A DNA stretch of 64,000 bases, taken from contig NZ_BBRA01000001.1 of assembly GCF_000975035.1 (NCBI RefSeq), forward strand, positions 1,714,838-1,778,837, in the 5' to 3' direction. The notes beneath the pieces are model-generated. The model was given only the letters and a program-made list of their open reading frames with translations, did not search any database and was not told the origin of the DNA. This document shows, in pieces, positions 33,185 through 45,520 of this stretch. A program made the position numbers and the translations under genes. The number at the start of each line of letters is the position of its first letter. The stretch's first letter is position 1. The DNA comes from Demequina flava. Lineage in GTDB: Bacteria; Actinomycetota; Actinomycetes; Actinomycetales; Demequinaceae.

Positions 33185-35167
33185 GTGACCGACACCACCG
33201 CGGCCGCAGCAGACAACAGCGCGGCTCTCAGCGCCATGAAACTGCCGCAACTCCAGGCTCTCGCGTCCGAATTGGGCGTCTCGGGCGTGAAGAAGATGCG
33301 CAAGGGCGACCTTATTCAGGCTATTCAGAATGGCGGTGTTGCGCCTGCAAAGGCTGCACCCGCCTCCAACAACAAGGGCGACGCACCTGCAAAGGAAGCG
33401 CCCGCAAAGGACAAGCAGCCTGCCGACGCAGGTTCGAGCGACGCCCCGGCGGCACAGGCTGACAAGCCTGCTCGCCAGAACACGCGCGCTTCGAAGTCCG
33501 ACGCACCTGCCAACGATGCCCCGGCCGGGGATGCTGCTCAGCAGGGCGGCGCTCGCAAGGGCGGAAACTCTCAGCAAGGCGGCAACGCACAGCAGGGCGG
33601 GAAGAACGGCGACAACGGCGCCGGAGGCGACCGCTCTGACCGTGCCCGTCGTGCGGCTGAAGCAGTTCAGCTCGCCAGCGGCGGCAAGGACGGCGACAGC
33701 GCGGGCGACAAGTCCGACGGCGGCAAGAGCGACCAGCAGCGCGGCGACCGCAAGAACGCGGACCAGCAGCGTGGCGATAAGGGCGGCGACCAGCAGCGCT
33801 CTCAGAACAACGACCGCGGCGAGGGCAACAACAACGACCGCAACCGCAACAACAACGACCGCAATAACAACGATGACGATGACCGTGGTGGTCGTCGCCG
33901 CCGTGGCCGTGGCCGTGGGCGCGGACGCAACCGCGACGAGCGCGGAGACAACAGCAACAACAACGCCGGCGGCGGACGCCAGGACGAGGACGAGGTTCGC
34001 GAGGACGAGGAGCTCTCTCCCGTCGGCGGCATCGTCGATGTCCTCGACAACTACGCCTTCATCCGCACCACCGGCTACCTCGCCGGCAAGACTGATGTCT
34101 ACGTGTCGATGAACCAGGTCCGCAAGTACGGTCTGCGCAAGGGTGACGCTGTCACCGGTGCCGTCCGTCCTCCGCGTCCGGGTGAGCGTGGCCAGCGTCA
34201 GAAGTTCAACGCGCTTGCCCGCATCGACACCGTCAACGGTGTCACTCCTGAAGAGGCGCGCAGCCGCAAGGAGTTCTCCGACCTCACGCCTCTGTACCCG
34301 CAGGAGCGCCTCCACCTGGAGACTGAGCCCCGTCACATCACCAACCGGGTCATCGACATTGTCGCCCCGATCGGTAAGGGGCAGCGCGGCCTGATTGTCT
34401 CGCCTCCCAAGGCCGGTAAGACTCTCGTGATGCAGTCGATCGCCAACGCGATCAGCGCGAACAACCCTGAGGTTCACCTCATGGTCGTGCTCGTGGACGA
34501 GCGTCCCGAGGAAGTGACGGACTTCCAGCGTTCGGTCAAGGGTGAGGTCATCGCCTCGACTTTCGACCGTCCCGCAGGCGACCACACGCAGGTAGCCGAG
34601 CTCGCCATTGAGCGCGCCAAGCGTCTCGTGGAACTGGGTCAGGACGTTGTGGTGCTGCTCGACGGCATCACCCGCCTGGGCCGTGCTTATAACCTTGCTG
34701 CCCCAGCATCGGGCCGTATCCTCTCCGGTGGTGTGGACTCCGCAGCGCTGTACCCGCCCAAGAAGTTCTTTGGTGCCGCACGCAACATCGAGCACGGTGG
34801 CTCGCTCACCATTCTCGCGACCGCGCTTGTGGACACCGGCTCCAAGATGGACGAGGTCATCTTCGAGGAGTTCAAGGGCACCGGCAACATGGAGCTGCGC
34901 CTGTCGCGTCAGCTCGCAGACCGCCGCATCTTCCCTGCAGTCGACGTCAACTCGTCCGGTACGCGCCGCGAGGAAATCCTCGTCACCAACGAAGAACTCA
35001 AGGTCATGTGGAAGCTTCGCCGCGTGCTGTCCGCGCTTGAGCCCGTCGCTGCGACCGAGCTGCTCCTGGGCAAGCTCAAGGAGAACAAGACCAACGCCGA
35101 GTTCCTCATGCAGGTGATGAAGACCACGCCTGGTAAGGACGACGACAACGAGCTGACCAGCAAGTAG
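33185..35167 (+). CDS. rho: Transcription termination factor Rho with long disordered insert
   Basis: Hexameric RNA helicase that ends transcription at C-rich sites. The N-terminal Rho helix bundle ([17 protein letters not shown]) is followed by an insert of about 220 residues (45-265) rich in Gly, Asp, Asn, Gln and Arg, including [18 protein letters not shown] and [15 protein letters not shown]. The RNA-binding cold-shock domain begins near residue 275 ([14 protein letters not shown]), and the Walker A loop SPPKAGKT is near residue 405. Length 660 aa fits actinobacterial Rho. GTG 33185 follows AAGGA. A near-copy of the 10-mer is at 34705. Most high-GC actinobacterial terminators lack U-runs, so Rho is likely important here. 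Confidence 0.97.
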   Translation: MTDTTAAAADNSAALSAMKLPQLQALASELGVSGVKKMRKGDLIQAIQNGGVAPAKAAPASNNKGDAPAKEAPAKDKQPADAGSSDAPAAQADKPARQNTRASKSDAPANDAPAGDAAQQGGARKGGNSQQGGNAQQGGKNGDNGAGGDRSDRARRAAEAVQLASGGKDGDSAGDKSDGGKSDQQRGDRKNADQQRGDKGGDQQRSQNNDRGEGNNNDRNRNNNDRNNNDDDDRGGRRRRGRGRGRGRNRDERGDNSNNNAGGGRQDEDEVREDEELSPVGGIVDVLDNYAFIRTTGYLAGKTDVYVSMNQVRKYGLRKGDAVTGAVRPPRPGERGQRQKFNALARIDTVNGVTPEEARSRKEFSDLTPLYPQERLHLETEPRHITNRVIDIVAPIGKGQRGLIVSPPKAGKTLVMQSIANAISANNPEVHLMVVLVDERPEEVTDFQRSVKGEVIASTFDRPAGDHTQVAELAIERAKRLVELGQDVVVLLDGITRLGRAYNLAAPASGRILSGGVDSAALYPPKKFFGAARNIEHGGSLTILATALVDTGSKMDEVIFEEFKGTGNMELRLSRQLADRRIFPAVDVNSSGTRREEILVTNEELKVMWKLRRVLSALEPVAATELLLGKLKENKTNAEFLMQVMKTTPGKDDDNELTSK

Positions 35168-35184
35168 TCGCTCGCTTCACGGCA

Positions 35185-35232
35185 CGCAGGAGCCCCGGGA
35201 CCATCGCAAGGTGGGACCGGGGCTTTCCTGCG
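35185..35232 (+). terminator. Terminator after rho
   Basis: CGCAGGAGCCCCGG (35185-35198) pairs with CCGGGGCTTTCCTGCG (35217-35232) with a two-base bulge. Confidence 0.7.
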
Positions 35233-35249
35233 TTCCGGGCTCGCACTGC

Positions 35250-35281
35250 CGTCCGCGCCCGTCCGCGCCCGCCCGCGCCCC
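35250..35281. repeat. Short GC-rich tandem repeat
   Basis: Three imperfect copies of an 11-base unit of the form CCGTCCGCGCC lie in tandem just after the rho terminator, within otherwise gene-free, very GC-rich DNA that extends to about 35358. Confidence 0.5.
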
Positions 35282-35358
35282 TGGTGCGCACCCCCCGGGT
35301 GCCCTCGCCCCACCCGTGCTTCCGCCTCCTCGCCCGCGCGCCGCGCCCCCGATGCGCG

Positions 35359-35413
35359 CTGGCAGGGCCTGAGTGCCCAAATACGGCCGTTTTGGGCATT
35401 CAGGACCTGCCAG
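35359..35413. repeat. Palindromic element A flanking the DUF559 gene
   Basis: Two 23-base arms (35359-35381 and 35391-35413) pair with one mismatch and one wobble. The core is TGAGTGCCCAAA...TTTTGGGCATT. Element B at 36406-36457 has the same core and the same CGACCTGCCAG-like end; right arms match at 20 of 25 bases, in the same orientation. The DUF559 gene stop codon lies inside A. Confidence 0.7.
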
Positions 35414-36443
35414 GAGGCGAGAACCGGCCCGCAACAGTCTTGAGCACCCGTTCGCGGCACCACTCCGGTCGGTTCACGACGTCGCGCCACCCGAAGCCCA
35501 ACACGGCGTACCCGGCGGCGGTCAGATTGGTGCGGCGCTCGCGATCTGCATCACGCGCGGCTCGTGTCGAGTGATAGCGATCGCCATCCAACTCGACTGC
35601 GACCATGGCCCTGCGATGCAGCATGTCGGGTCTCAACCGGCGCGTGGGCAACGTGACGGATGCCTGCCATTCAAACTCGCGGAAGCGTGCATCGGCGAAG
35701 GTCTCGTGCTTCGCGCGCACCTCAAGGGGAGACGTAGCGCCCTCCCCAAACCAAGCCAGAATGCGGCCGAGGTCTCGCCTCCCGCTCACCCGCGGCGTCC
35801 GCTCGAGCTCGCCGTGCAGTTGCTTCCAGGTACACACGCGGGTCCAGAGCGCCTCCCAGAGAATGGGGCGACGAGCCGCAGGCGCCGCATACCTCCACGC
35901 ATCGAGGAGCGCACGCGCGGGCGCCACACATCGCACGCCGCACGGTGCGGTCGCGAGTGTGACTCGGCCTGTCTGACGCACGCGAACCCAATTCGGTGCA
36001 GTGAGCCGGTGACCGTCGGGGACGACGAGGTCGTACGTTGTGGGCGGGGGCAGACTCGGCGCGTGGAGATGCAGCGCCGCAACACCCGTGACGTAGCCGC
36101 GCGGTTGCCACAGGGTTAGCGCTTCGCCCAAGACGACAGGATCGGTCGCGTGCGTGGTCCCGCAGTACACGCCGGTGAGCAGTCGTGTCACGGTCTCGGC
36201 TCTGATCCCCGCATCGAGTTGCCGCCGCGACCAGTGACGAAGGAGCTCCTCCCGCGTAAAGGAGTGGGCGTTGGCCGCGACGAAGTCCGGGAGCGAGCCA
36301 GAGACCGGTGTGAGGTCGGTGAGTATTCGCACCTCGCCAGCCAACCGCAGCCGGACCCGCGATACTGGGTCCCGTGCCAATCTGTGGATGAGGCGCGTGC
36401 TCTGAGCAGGTGTTGAGTGCCCAAAAGGGCTTGTTTTGGGCAC
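35400..36443 (-). CDS. AbiEi-like / DUF559 endonuclease-fold protein
   Basis: Open frame of 347 aa. Residues about 45-100 (SFTREELLRHWSRRQLDAGI, VTRLLTGVYCG, GYVTGVAALHLH) resemble the AbiEi-type antitoxin winged helix; the C-terminus (RPDMLHRRAMVAVELDGDRYHSTRAARDADRERR, LGFGWRDVV) has the DUF559/Vsr-like PD-(D/E)XK fold with an E-x-D pair. Such proteins are common in actinobacteria and are thought to be defence- or toxin/antitoxin-related. The listed GTG 36443 lies within palindrome B and the stop within palindrome A; a later start such as GTG in GEVRILTDL is possible. Codon use looks more GC/Arg-rich than its neighbours. Confidence 0.72.
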   Translation of the reverse strand: MPKTSPFGHSTPAQSTRLIHRLARDPVSRVRLRLAGEVRILTDLTPVSGSLPDFVAANAHSFTREELLRHWSRRQLDAGIRAETVTRLLTGVYCGTTHATDPVVLGEALTLWQPRGYVTGVAALHLHAPSLPPPTTYDLVVPDGHRLTAPNWVRVRQTGRVTLATAPCGVRCVAPARALLDAWRYAAPAARRPILWEALWTRVCTWKQLHGELERTPRVSGRRDLGRILAWFGEGATSPLEVRAKHETFADARFREFEWQASVTLPTRRLRPDMLHRRAMVAVELDGDRYHSTRAARDADRERRTNLTAAGYAVLGFGWRDVVNRPEWCRERVLKTVAGRFSPPGRS

Positions 36444-36457
36444 TAGCGACCTGCCAG
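36406..36457. repeat. Palindromic element B flanking the DUF559 gene
   Basis: GCAGGT-GTTG-AGTGCCCAAAA (36406-36426) faces TTTTGGGCACT-AGCG-ACCTGC (36434-36454): paired ends and core with a 4x4 internal loop and a 7-base apical loop. It is a direct repeat of element A, about 1 kb away. Confidence 0.7.
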
Positions 36458-36668
36458 CGCGCAGGGGAGAGGTTGCGTAGGCCGTAGGCGCGCAGGGGAG
36501 GGGCGGCGGAGGGCCGATGCTGCGGGCACCCCGGAGCGGCGAACCGGCAGGTAGTCACGGCGACAGTTGGTAGGCCCTTGACGACCGTGGCACAATAGAA
36601 CGCTGGCCGTCCGGTTCACCGACCACGAAATCCGTGCAAGGACCCGGAGGCACCTCTAAAGGGAGATC

Positions 36669-36878
36669 ATGAAGAAGGACATCCACCCCGAGTACGTGGC
36701 CACCACTGTCACGTGCACCTGCGGTAACACGTTCGAGACCAACTCGACGGTCAAGAGCGGCGCTGTTCACGTCGAGGTCTGCTCGGCTTGCCACCCGTTC
36801 TACACGGGCAAGCAGAAGATCATGGACACCGGTGGTCGCGTCGCGCGCTTCGAAAAGCGCTACGGCAACAAGAAGTAA
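36669..36878 (+). CDS. rpmE: Ribosomal protein L31 (zinc-binding type)
   Basis: A 69-aa large-subunit protein. The four zinc-ligand positions are Cys16/Cys18 (TCTCGN) and Cys38/Cys41 (CSACH), so this is the zinc-containing form rather than the zinc-free YkgM type. The sequence [16 protein letters not shown] and [20 protein letters not shown] is diagnostic. ATG follows GGGAG. In most actinobacteria it lies between rho and prfA, as here apart from the DUF559 cassette. The 225-base upstream gap holds an exact 10-mer copy (36512) and a TTGACG-type -35 candidate at 36578. Confidence 0.97.
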   Translation: MKKDIHPEYVATTVTCTCGNTFETNSTVKSGAVHVEVCSACHPFYTGKQKIMDTGGRVARFEKRYGNKK

Positions 36879-36902
36879 CGCCGGAAATACACGTACGACG
36901 AC

Positions 36903-37988
36903 GTGGCCGAAGCCTTCGCAGCTGTCCAGCCTCTGCTGGACGAGTATTCCGACATCGAGCGCCAGCTCGCCGACCCCGCAGTCCACGCTGACACGGGACG
37001 TTCGCGCACGCTGGGCCGTCGGTTCGCGGAGCTCGGTCGCGTCGTCGCCGCACATCGTGCCTGGGCCGCGGCCCACGACGATCTCGAAGCGGCTCAGGAG
37101 ATGGCTGAGGCCGATCCCGACTTCGCCGACGAGATCCCCGCGCTCCAGAAGGTGGCCGACGAGGCCACAGAGGAACTTCGACAGATCCTCATTCCCCGCG
37201 ACCCTGACGACGCCCGCGACGTGATCATGGAGATCAAGTCCGGCGAGGGCGGCGAGGAATCCGCGCTATTCGCTGGCGACTTGCTCAAGATGTACCTCAA
37301 GTACGCGGAATCCAAGGGCTGGAAGGCAGAGATTCTCGAAGCCACCGAGACGGACATGGGCGGCTTTAAGGACATCTCCGTCGCCATGAAGTACAAGGGC
37401 AACCCTGAGCCGGAAGACGGCGTTTGGGCGCACCTGAAGTACGAGGGCGGCGTGCACCGCGTCCAGCGCGTGCCTGCCACTGAGTCGCAGGGCCGCATCC
37501 ACACGTCAGCCGCGGGCGTGCTCGTGTACCCCGAGGCGGAGACCGTCGAGGACGTCGAGCTGGACATGAACGAGGTCCGCGTCGACGTTTACCGTTCATC
37601 GGGGCCTGGCGGACAATCGGTCAACACGACGGACTCGGCCGTGCGCCTGACGCACATCCCCACGGGCATCGTGGTGAGTTGCCAGAACGAGAAGAGCCAG
37701 CTCCAGAACAAGGAGTCGGCGATGCGCATTCTGCGTGCCCGCCTGCTCGCGGCGCAGAAGGAAGCCGCGGAGGCAGAGGCCCAGGACATGCGCAAGTCTC
37801 AGGTGCGCACCGTGGACCGTTCCGAGCGCATCCGTACCTACAACTACCCCGAGAACCGGATCGCGGATCACCGCACCGGTTACAAGGCCTACAACCTGGA
37901 CCACGTCCTGGCGGGAGATCTTCAGCCCGTCGTGCAGTCGGCGATTGACGCTGACGAGGCTGCGCGACTGGCCGCGCACGAGGACTAG
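36903..37988 (+). CDS. prfA: Peptide chain release factor 1
   Basis: Reads UAA and UAG stop codons and releases the finished protein. The GGQ motif occurs in [14 protein letters not shown], and the codon-recognition tripeptide PAT in [15 protein letters not shown] identifies RF1 rather than RF2. Length 361 aa is normal; the start is GTG 36903. It is followed after two bases by its modifying enzyme prmC. Confidence 0.97.
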   Translation: MAEAFAAVQPLLDEYSDIERQLADPAVHADTGRSRTLGRRFAELGRVVAAHRAWAAAHDDLEAAQEMAEADPDFADEIPALQKVADEATEELRQILIPRDPDDARDVIMEIKSGEGGEESALFAGDLLKMYLKYAESKGWKAEILEATETDMGGFKDISVAMKYKGNPEPEDGVWAHLKYEGGVHRVQRVPATESQGRIHTSAAGVLVYPEAETVEDVELDMNEVRVDVYRSSGPGGQSVNTTDSAVRLTHIPTGIVVSCQNEKSQLQNKESAMRILRARLLAAQKEAAEAEAQDMRKSQVRTVDRSERIRTYNYPENRIADHRTGYKAYNLDHVLAGDLQPVVQSAIDADEAARLAAHED

Positions 37989-37990
37989 AG

Positions 37991-38890
37991 GTGCCTACCG
38001 TTGGCGCGCGCCTGCGCGAAATCTCGCAACGCCTTGGGGCTGCCGGAGTTCCGTCTCCCCAGGCCGATGCCGTGGCACTGATGGCGCATACGTTCGGCTG
38101 GGAGCCGGGAGACGTGCGTACCGCGGCCGCCCGCGACGATGTGTGGCCAGAGGATGACCCCCTGGACTTGGACCGCCTTGAGGCGCGTGTCACCAGGCGT
38201 GAAGCGCGCGAGCCGCTCCAACACATTCTCGGCACCGCATACTTCCGCGACCTGACCTTGCAGGTGGGCTCGGGCGTTTTCGTGCCTCGACCGGAAACTG
38301 AAACCGTCGCCCAGCACGCGATTGATGCGGCGCGGGCAGCCAAGCCTGGCCGCGACGGCTTCGTGCGCGTCATCGATCTTTGCGCGGGTTCTGGCGCGAT
38401 TGGGCTGTCGGTTGCGGCAGAGGTTACCCACGCCAAGGTGACCCTCGTCGAGGCATCCGAGGCCGCGACGGTGTATCTACGCCTCAACGCCCGTATGCAG
38501 CCGGCAGAGGTGCGCGAGCGTGTGAGCATCCAGATGGCCGACGCCCGCCGCTGCCTGCACCTCTTCGAACGCTGCGCAGACGTGGTCGTCACCAACCCTC
38601 CGTACATCCCGCCGGACGCCGTGCCGCGCGACCCTGAGGTCCGCGACTATGACCCGCCTGAGGCGCTCTTTGGCCTGGGAGAGGACGGCTTGGACGTCCC
38701 ACGTGCGATCGTCGACGAGGCGGCCCGCCTGTTGGCCGTGGGCGGTGTGCTGATCATGGAGCACGCCGATGTTCAGGGCGAGGCTCTCCGCGACTACGCC
38801 GACCGTTCAGAGTTCTGGACCGGACCGCGCACCGAGCAAGACCTGACCGGTCGCGACCGTTGCCTCATCGTCACACGCGACGGGGTCTGA
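37991..38890 (+). CDS. prmC: Release factor glutamine methyltransferase
   Basis: Methylates the Gln of the GGQ loop in release factors using S-adenosylmethionine. It has the N-terminal helical domain (about residues 1-90), VFVPRPETE, the SAM motif DLCAGSGAIGLSVA and the catalytic NPPYIPPDAVP. Length 299 aa. It begins two bases after prfA with a GTG. The promoter hexamer of the next gene overlaps its stop codon. Confidence 0.95.
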   Translation: MPTVGARLREISQRLGAAGVPSPQADAVALMAHTFGWEPGDVRTAAARDDVWPEDDPLDLDRLEARVTRREAREPLQHILGTAYFRDLTLQVGSGVFVPRPETETVAQHAIDAARAAKPGRDGFVRVIDLCAGSGAIGLSVAAEVTHAKVTLVEASEAATVYLRLNARMQPAEVRERVSIQMADARRCLHLFERCADVVVTNPPYIPPDAVPRDPEVRDYDPPEALFGLGEDGLDVPRAIVDEAARLLAVGGVLIMEHADVQGEALRDYADRSEFWTGPRTEQDLTGRDRCLIVTRDGV

Positions 38891-38896
38891 CAGACT
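38891..38896 (+). promoter_or_regulatory. -10 box for leaderless tsaC-like gene
   Basis: CAGACT starts right after the prmC stop codon and exactly 12 bases before GTG 38903. It gives the downstream genes a promoter separate from the prfA operon. Confidence 0.4.
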
Positions 38897-38902
38897 AGCC
38901 CT

Positions 38903-39568
38903 GTGATTCTTGCCTGCTCTGACCCCGCTACATGGGGTCCCAGTCTCGACGCCGCTGTCGACGCCGTCAGCCGTGGCGCAGTCATTGTTTTGCCCACAGA
39001 CACCGTTTACGGCGTTGGCGCCGATGCTTTTAGGGCCGATGCTGTGGCGGCAGTTCTCGCGGCGAAGGGCCGCGGGCGGCAGATGCCGCCGCCAGTGTTG
39101 ATTCCTGACATCCGTACGGTTGCCGGCCTTGGCATGGATGTACCCGCGACGGCCACTGCGCTCATGGAAGAGCTGTGGCCGGGGGCACTGACCGTCATCG
39201 TGCACGCTCAGCCTTCCCTCGCGTGGGACCTCGGTGACACGCATGGCACGGTGGCGTTGCGCATGCCCGACCACCCCGCTGCGCTGGCTCTGCTGAAGCG
39301 CACGGGTCCGCTCGCTGTCACGAGCGCCAACAAGACCGGACAGCCTGCGGCGACCACAGCATCGGCGGCCCAAGAGCAGTTGGGCGAGTCCGTGGCGGTG
39401 TACCTCGATGGGGGAGATAGCCCCTTGGGAACCGCTTCGACCATCGTGGACGCGACCGACCCCGCTGGTTTGCGCGTGGTGCGCGATGGGGGAGTGAGTC
39501 GTGATCGCTTGGTTGAGATCGTAGGCGCTGAGGCCTTCGCTCCCGAGGCTCAGGAGACCGACGGGTGA
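38903..39568 (+). CDS. Threonylcarbamoyl-AMP synthase (TsaC/Sua5/YrdC)
   Basis: Makes threonylcarbamoyl-AMP from threonine, bicarbonate and ATP for the t6A37 modification of tRNA. YrdC-fold markers are VIVLPTDTVYGVGADAF, the KGRGRQMPPPVLI segment (where K-R-P-x-P is usual, here degenerate), PGALTVIVHA and GPLAVTSANKTGQPA. It is 221 aa, a TsaC-length protein without the Sua5 C-terminal domain. GTG 38903 may be leaderless. It carries one exact 10-mer copy (39034) and two near-copies (39019, 39358). Confidence 0.93.
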   Translation: MILACSDPATWGPSLDAAVDAVSRGAVIVLPTDTVYGVGADAFRADAVAAVLAAKGRGRQMPPPVLIPDIRTVAGLGMDVPATATALMEELWPGALTVIVHAQPSLAWDLGDTHGTVALRMPDHPAALALLKRTGPLAVTSANKTGQPAATTASAAQEQLGESVAVYLDGGDSPLGTASTIVDATDPAGLRVVRDGGVSRDRLVEIVGAEAFAPEAQETDG

Positions 39569-40791
39569 AGGTCTACCTCACCCTGCTGGTGATCGCGGCG
39601 CTGGTGACATACGCCGCGACCCCGGCGATGAGGCACTTCGCATTCCGGGTTGGAGCTGTGACGGCCGTGCGCGAGCGGGACGTTCACCGCAAGCCCACGG
39701 CGAGGCTGGGCGGTATTGCCATCTTCTTGGGACTCGCGGCCGGGATCGCGATCGCAGCAAACATTCCGTTCCTATCACCGGTGTTCGAGTCCAGTCCTGC
39801 GGCCTGGGGAGTGCTCGCTGGCGCGGCAATGGTGTGCGCGCTCGGCATGGCCGATGACATCTGGGACCTGGACTGGATGGCCAAGCTAGCAGGGCAGATA
39901 CTTGCGGCCTTGGTCATGGCGTGGTCTGGCGTGCAGCTGGTCACCGTCCCGATTGCGGGGCTGACGATCGGAAGTTCTTATCTGTCCCTGGCCGCGACCG
40001 TCATTGTGGTGGTCGTCGCGATGAACGCGGTGAACTTTGTCGATGGTCTTGATGGTCTTGCCGCAGGGCTGATTGCAATCGGCGGCGCCGCGTTCCTGAC
40101 ATACACGTATGTGCTGGCGCGCGAGGCATCGCCTGGGGATTACTCGTCACTGGCGTCGGTGATTCTCGCGGTCCTGGTCGGTGCGTGCTTGGGATTTCTG
40201 CCGCACAACATGCATCCGGCCCGCATCTTCATGGGCGACTCGGGATCGATGGTGCTCGGCCTTACCATTGCTGGTGCCGCGATCATCGTGACGGGGCAGA
40301 TCGACCCTTCCGTTGTCTCGCAGCGCGTCTCAGTCCCCGCTTTCATCCCCATTGTGTTGCCGCTCATGGTGGTGGCGATCCCTCTGCTCGACATGACCCT
40401 GGCCGTCGTGCGCCGCACTCTCAAGGGCAAGAGCCCCTTTATGCCCGATGCCCACCATCTGCACCACGTGTTGCTGAGAGCAGGGCATTCACATCGCTGG
40501 GCAGTCTTCGTTCTGTATCTGTGGACCGCACTGTTGTCGTTCGGCACGGTGTCTCTGGTCTTTCTCCCGCTGGCATGGTCGTTGTTCCTCATGGGCGGCG
40601 GGCTCATCTTTGTGCTGTTCTTCACCTTCTCTCCTGCCGTGAGGCGGCGCTTCTCGGGGTACTATCGTGCGGCCGGTCGCAGTGCAAAACCACTTCAACG
40701 TCTCACCCCTGAGGGGCATGCGCGAGACGACGCCGGGGTGGAGGACGAACCGGTCGACGTCACGACCCCAACGCCCAGGAGCAGTGAATGA
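39565..40791 (+). CDS. Undecaprenyl-phosphate sugar-1-phosphate transferase (WecA/TagO/MraY family)
   Basis: A polytopic membrane enzyme of 408 aa that moves a GlcNAc- or similar sugar-1-phosphate onto undecaprenyl phosphate, starting cell-wall polymer synthesis. The family motifs are MADDIWDLDW (Asp pair), NFVDGLDGLAAG, FMGDSGSM and the His-rich DAHHLHHVLLRAGHS. About eleven membrane segments; the last 50 residues are hydrophilic. GTG 39565 overlaps the tsaC stop (GTGA). Its place just before the atp operon is usual in actinobacteria. Confidence 0.92.
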   Translation: MKVYLTLLVIAALVTYAATPAMRHFAFRVGAVTAVRERDVHRKPTARLGGIAIFLGLAAGIAIAANIPFLSPVFESSPAAWGVLAGAAMVCALGMADDIWDLDWMAKLAGQILAALVMAWSGVQLVTVPIAGLTIGSSYLSLAATVIVVVVAMNAVNFVDGLDGLAAGLIAIGGAAFLTYTYVLAREASPGDYSSLASVILAVLVGACLGFLPHNMHPARIFMGDSGSMVLGLTIAGAAIIVTGQIDPSVVSQRVSVPAFIPIVLPLMVVAIPLLDMTLAVVRRTLKGKSPFMPDAHHLHHVLLRAGHSHRWAVFVLYLWTALLSFGTVSLVFLPLAWSLFLMGGGLIFVLFFTFSPAVRRRFSGYYRAAGRSAKPLQRLTPEGHARDDAGVEDEPVDVTTPTPRSSE

Positions 40792-41198
40792 CCGAGGAAT
40801 CCCGCACCTACCGCCGCGCTCTGCGGTTCACGGTGATCGGCATCATCGCCCTCGCGATTATCGCTGTTCCCGTCGGTCTCATCGTTGGTGGCGGCTCGGG
40901 CCTTGTCGCTGCGGAGGTCGGCGTCGCAATTGCCGCGCTTGCCGGTCTCACGACGCAGGGCGCCATGGTTCTCGCTCACGATAAGCCCGCGCACATGCTC
41001 GGTGCCTACGTGGGCGGATCCTTCTTGGCAAAAATGCTCATCATCATCGTCGCCTTGCTTGTTTTGCAGGGCATCGAGGGCTTCCACAAGGGCCTGTTCG
41101 CAGGCTTCATGCTTGTAGGAGTCCTTGGAACCCTTGCAATCGACTTCTGGGTGATCCGCAAAGCGCGCATCCCTTACGTCGAAGGCGGTTCGAACTAG
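40788..41198 (+). CDS. AtpI-like membrane protein
   Basis: A 136-aa protein with four membrane segments, located directly before atpB where AtpI occurs in actinobacteria. AtpI-type proteins help assemble the c-ring; sequence similarity is too weak to name the gene with certainty. ATG 40788 overlaps the upstream stop (ATGA). A 22-base near-palindrome follows at 41208. Confidence 0.75.
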   Translation: MTEESRTYRRALRFTVIGIIALAIIAVPVGLIVGGGSGLVAAEVGVAIAALAGLTTQGAMVLAHDKPAHMLGAYVGGSFLAKMLIIIVALLVLQGIEGFHKGLFAGFMLVGVLGTLAIDFWVIRKARIPYVEGGSN

Positions 41199-41207
41199 TC
41201 CCTCAGA

Positions 41208-41229
41208 TGCGTTAGGATTCCTACGCATC
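41208..41229 (+). promoter_or_regulatory. Near-palindrome between atpI-like gene and atpB
   Basis: ATGCGTTAGGA and TCCTACGCAT are complementary except for one extra T. With only a one-base centre it looks more like an operator than a terminator; it lies about 60 bases before atpB. Confidence 0.35.
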
Positions 41230-41290
41230 ACGGTCCCCGGCGTGCACGGCACATTCCGCCCGCGCGTGCTACAACACCAGGAGAATCTCT

Positions 41291-43019
<1,729 letters not shown>

Positions 43020-43024
43020 CGCCA

Positions 43025-43837
43025 ATGCGCGGAACCAGTAAGGCCTCGCACGACGCAGTGTTGCGGGGATTCGACCCCGTAGCCACCGCGGCCGGCGAGG
43101 ACGGGATCACGATCGCACAGCACCTCTTCATGGTGGTGGATGCGCTCGACACGTCGGGCTCGCTGCGTCGGGCCATGACCGACCCCGCCCGTCCGGGCAC
43201 GGACAAGGCTTCACTGGTCGCGCAGCTGTTCGGCTCGCTCGATCAGCGTGCAGTGGACACCGTTAAGGAGTTCGCGGAGGCACGTTGGTCGGAGGAGCAG
43301 GACCTCGCTGAGTCCATTGAGGACGCTGGCGAGATGGCGCTGTTTGCCTACTCGGATAATGCAGGCACGCTGCAGCGCGTCGAAGACGAGCTGTTCCGTG
43401 TTGAGCGCATTCTTGAGGGAAACCGCGACCTATTGACGGCGATGAGCAATCGCTCGGCAACCAAGGACCAGCGCCTTGGCCTGCTCGAGGACACCCTCGG
43501 TGGCAAGTTGCACCCCACGACAGCAGCTCTTCTTGAGCGAGTCGTTGGAGTGCCGCGTGCACGTCGCCTGGTGCCAGCGATCAAATTGCTCCTAGAGCAG
43601 GCGGCTCAGCGCCGCGGGCGCACAGTCGCATCCGTGACGGCAGCTACCGAACTCTCGGCAGCGCAGCGTGAGCGGCTCGCCTCCATCCTGGCCAAGGCCT
43701 ACGGCCGCGAGATCCAGATCAACGTCGCTGTGGACCCCGAGGTCCTGGGCGGCATCCGAGTTCAGGTCGGCTCTGAAGTGGTGGACGGCACCATCTTCAA
43801 CAAGCTCGACGACGCACGACGACGACTCGTCGGCTAG
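43025..43837 (+). CDS. atpH: ATP synthase subunit delta
   Basis: Connects the peripheral stalk to the F1 head. At 270 aa it is longer than the E. coli type (177 aa), as in other actinobacteria, with N-terminal extra sequence before the conserved C-terminal part (GGIRVQVGSEVVDGTIFNKL). It follows atpF by five bases. Confidence 0.93.
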   Translation: MRGTSKASHDAVLRGFDPVATAAGEDGITIAQHLFMVVDALDTSGSLRRAMTDPARPGTDKASLVAQLFGSLDQRAVDTVKEFAEARWSEEQDLAESIEDAGEMALFAYSDNAGTLQRVEDELFRVERILEGNRDLLTAMSNRSATKDQRLGLLEDTLGGKLHPTTAALLERVVGVPRARRLVPAIKLLLEQAAQRRGRTVASVTAATELSAAQRERLASILAKAYGREIQINVAVDPEVLGGIRVQVGSEVVDGTIFNKLDDARRRLVG

Positions 43838-43879
43838 CACAGACGACCGCCGCATACGCGGCAGTGACAGGAGAGAAAC

Positions 43880-45514
<1,635 letters not shown>

Positions 45515-45520
45515 GCACTG

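Noticed and set aside
32930-34795. 621-codon minus-strand open frame opposite rho
   Set aside because: It is the shadow of the low-complexity Rho insert; long Val/Ala runs reflect the repeated codons.
36572-36606. Housekeeping promoter for rpmE from TTGACG at 36578 with CACAAT
   Set aside because: The two hexamers are only seven bases apart, so they cannot form one promoter; no suitable partner was found for either.
40788-41198. Naming the four-helix protein atpI outright
   Set aside because: Position fits, but the sequence lacks clear AtpI motifs, so it is called AtpI-like only.
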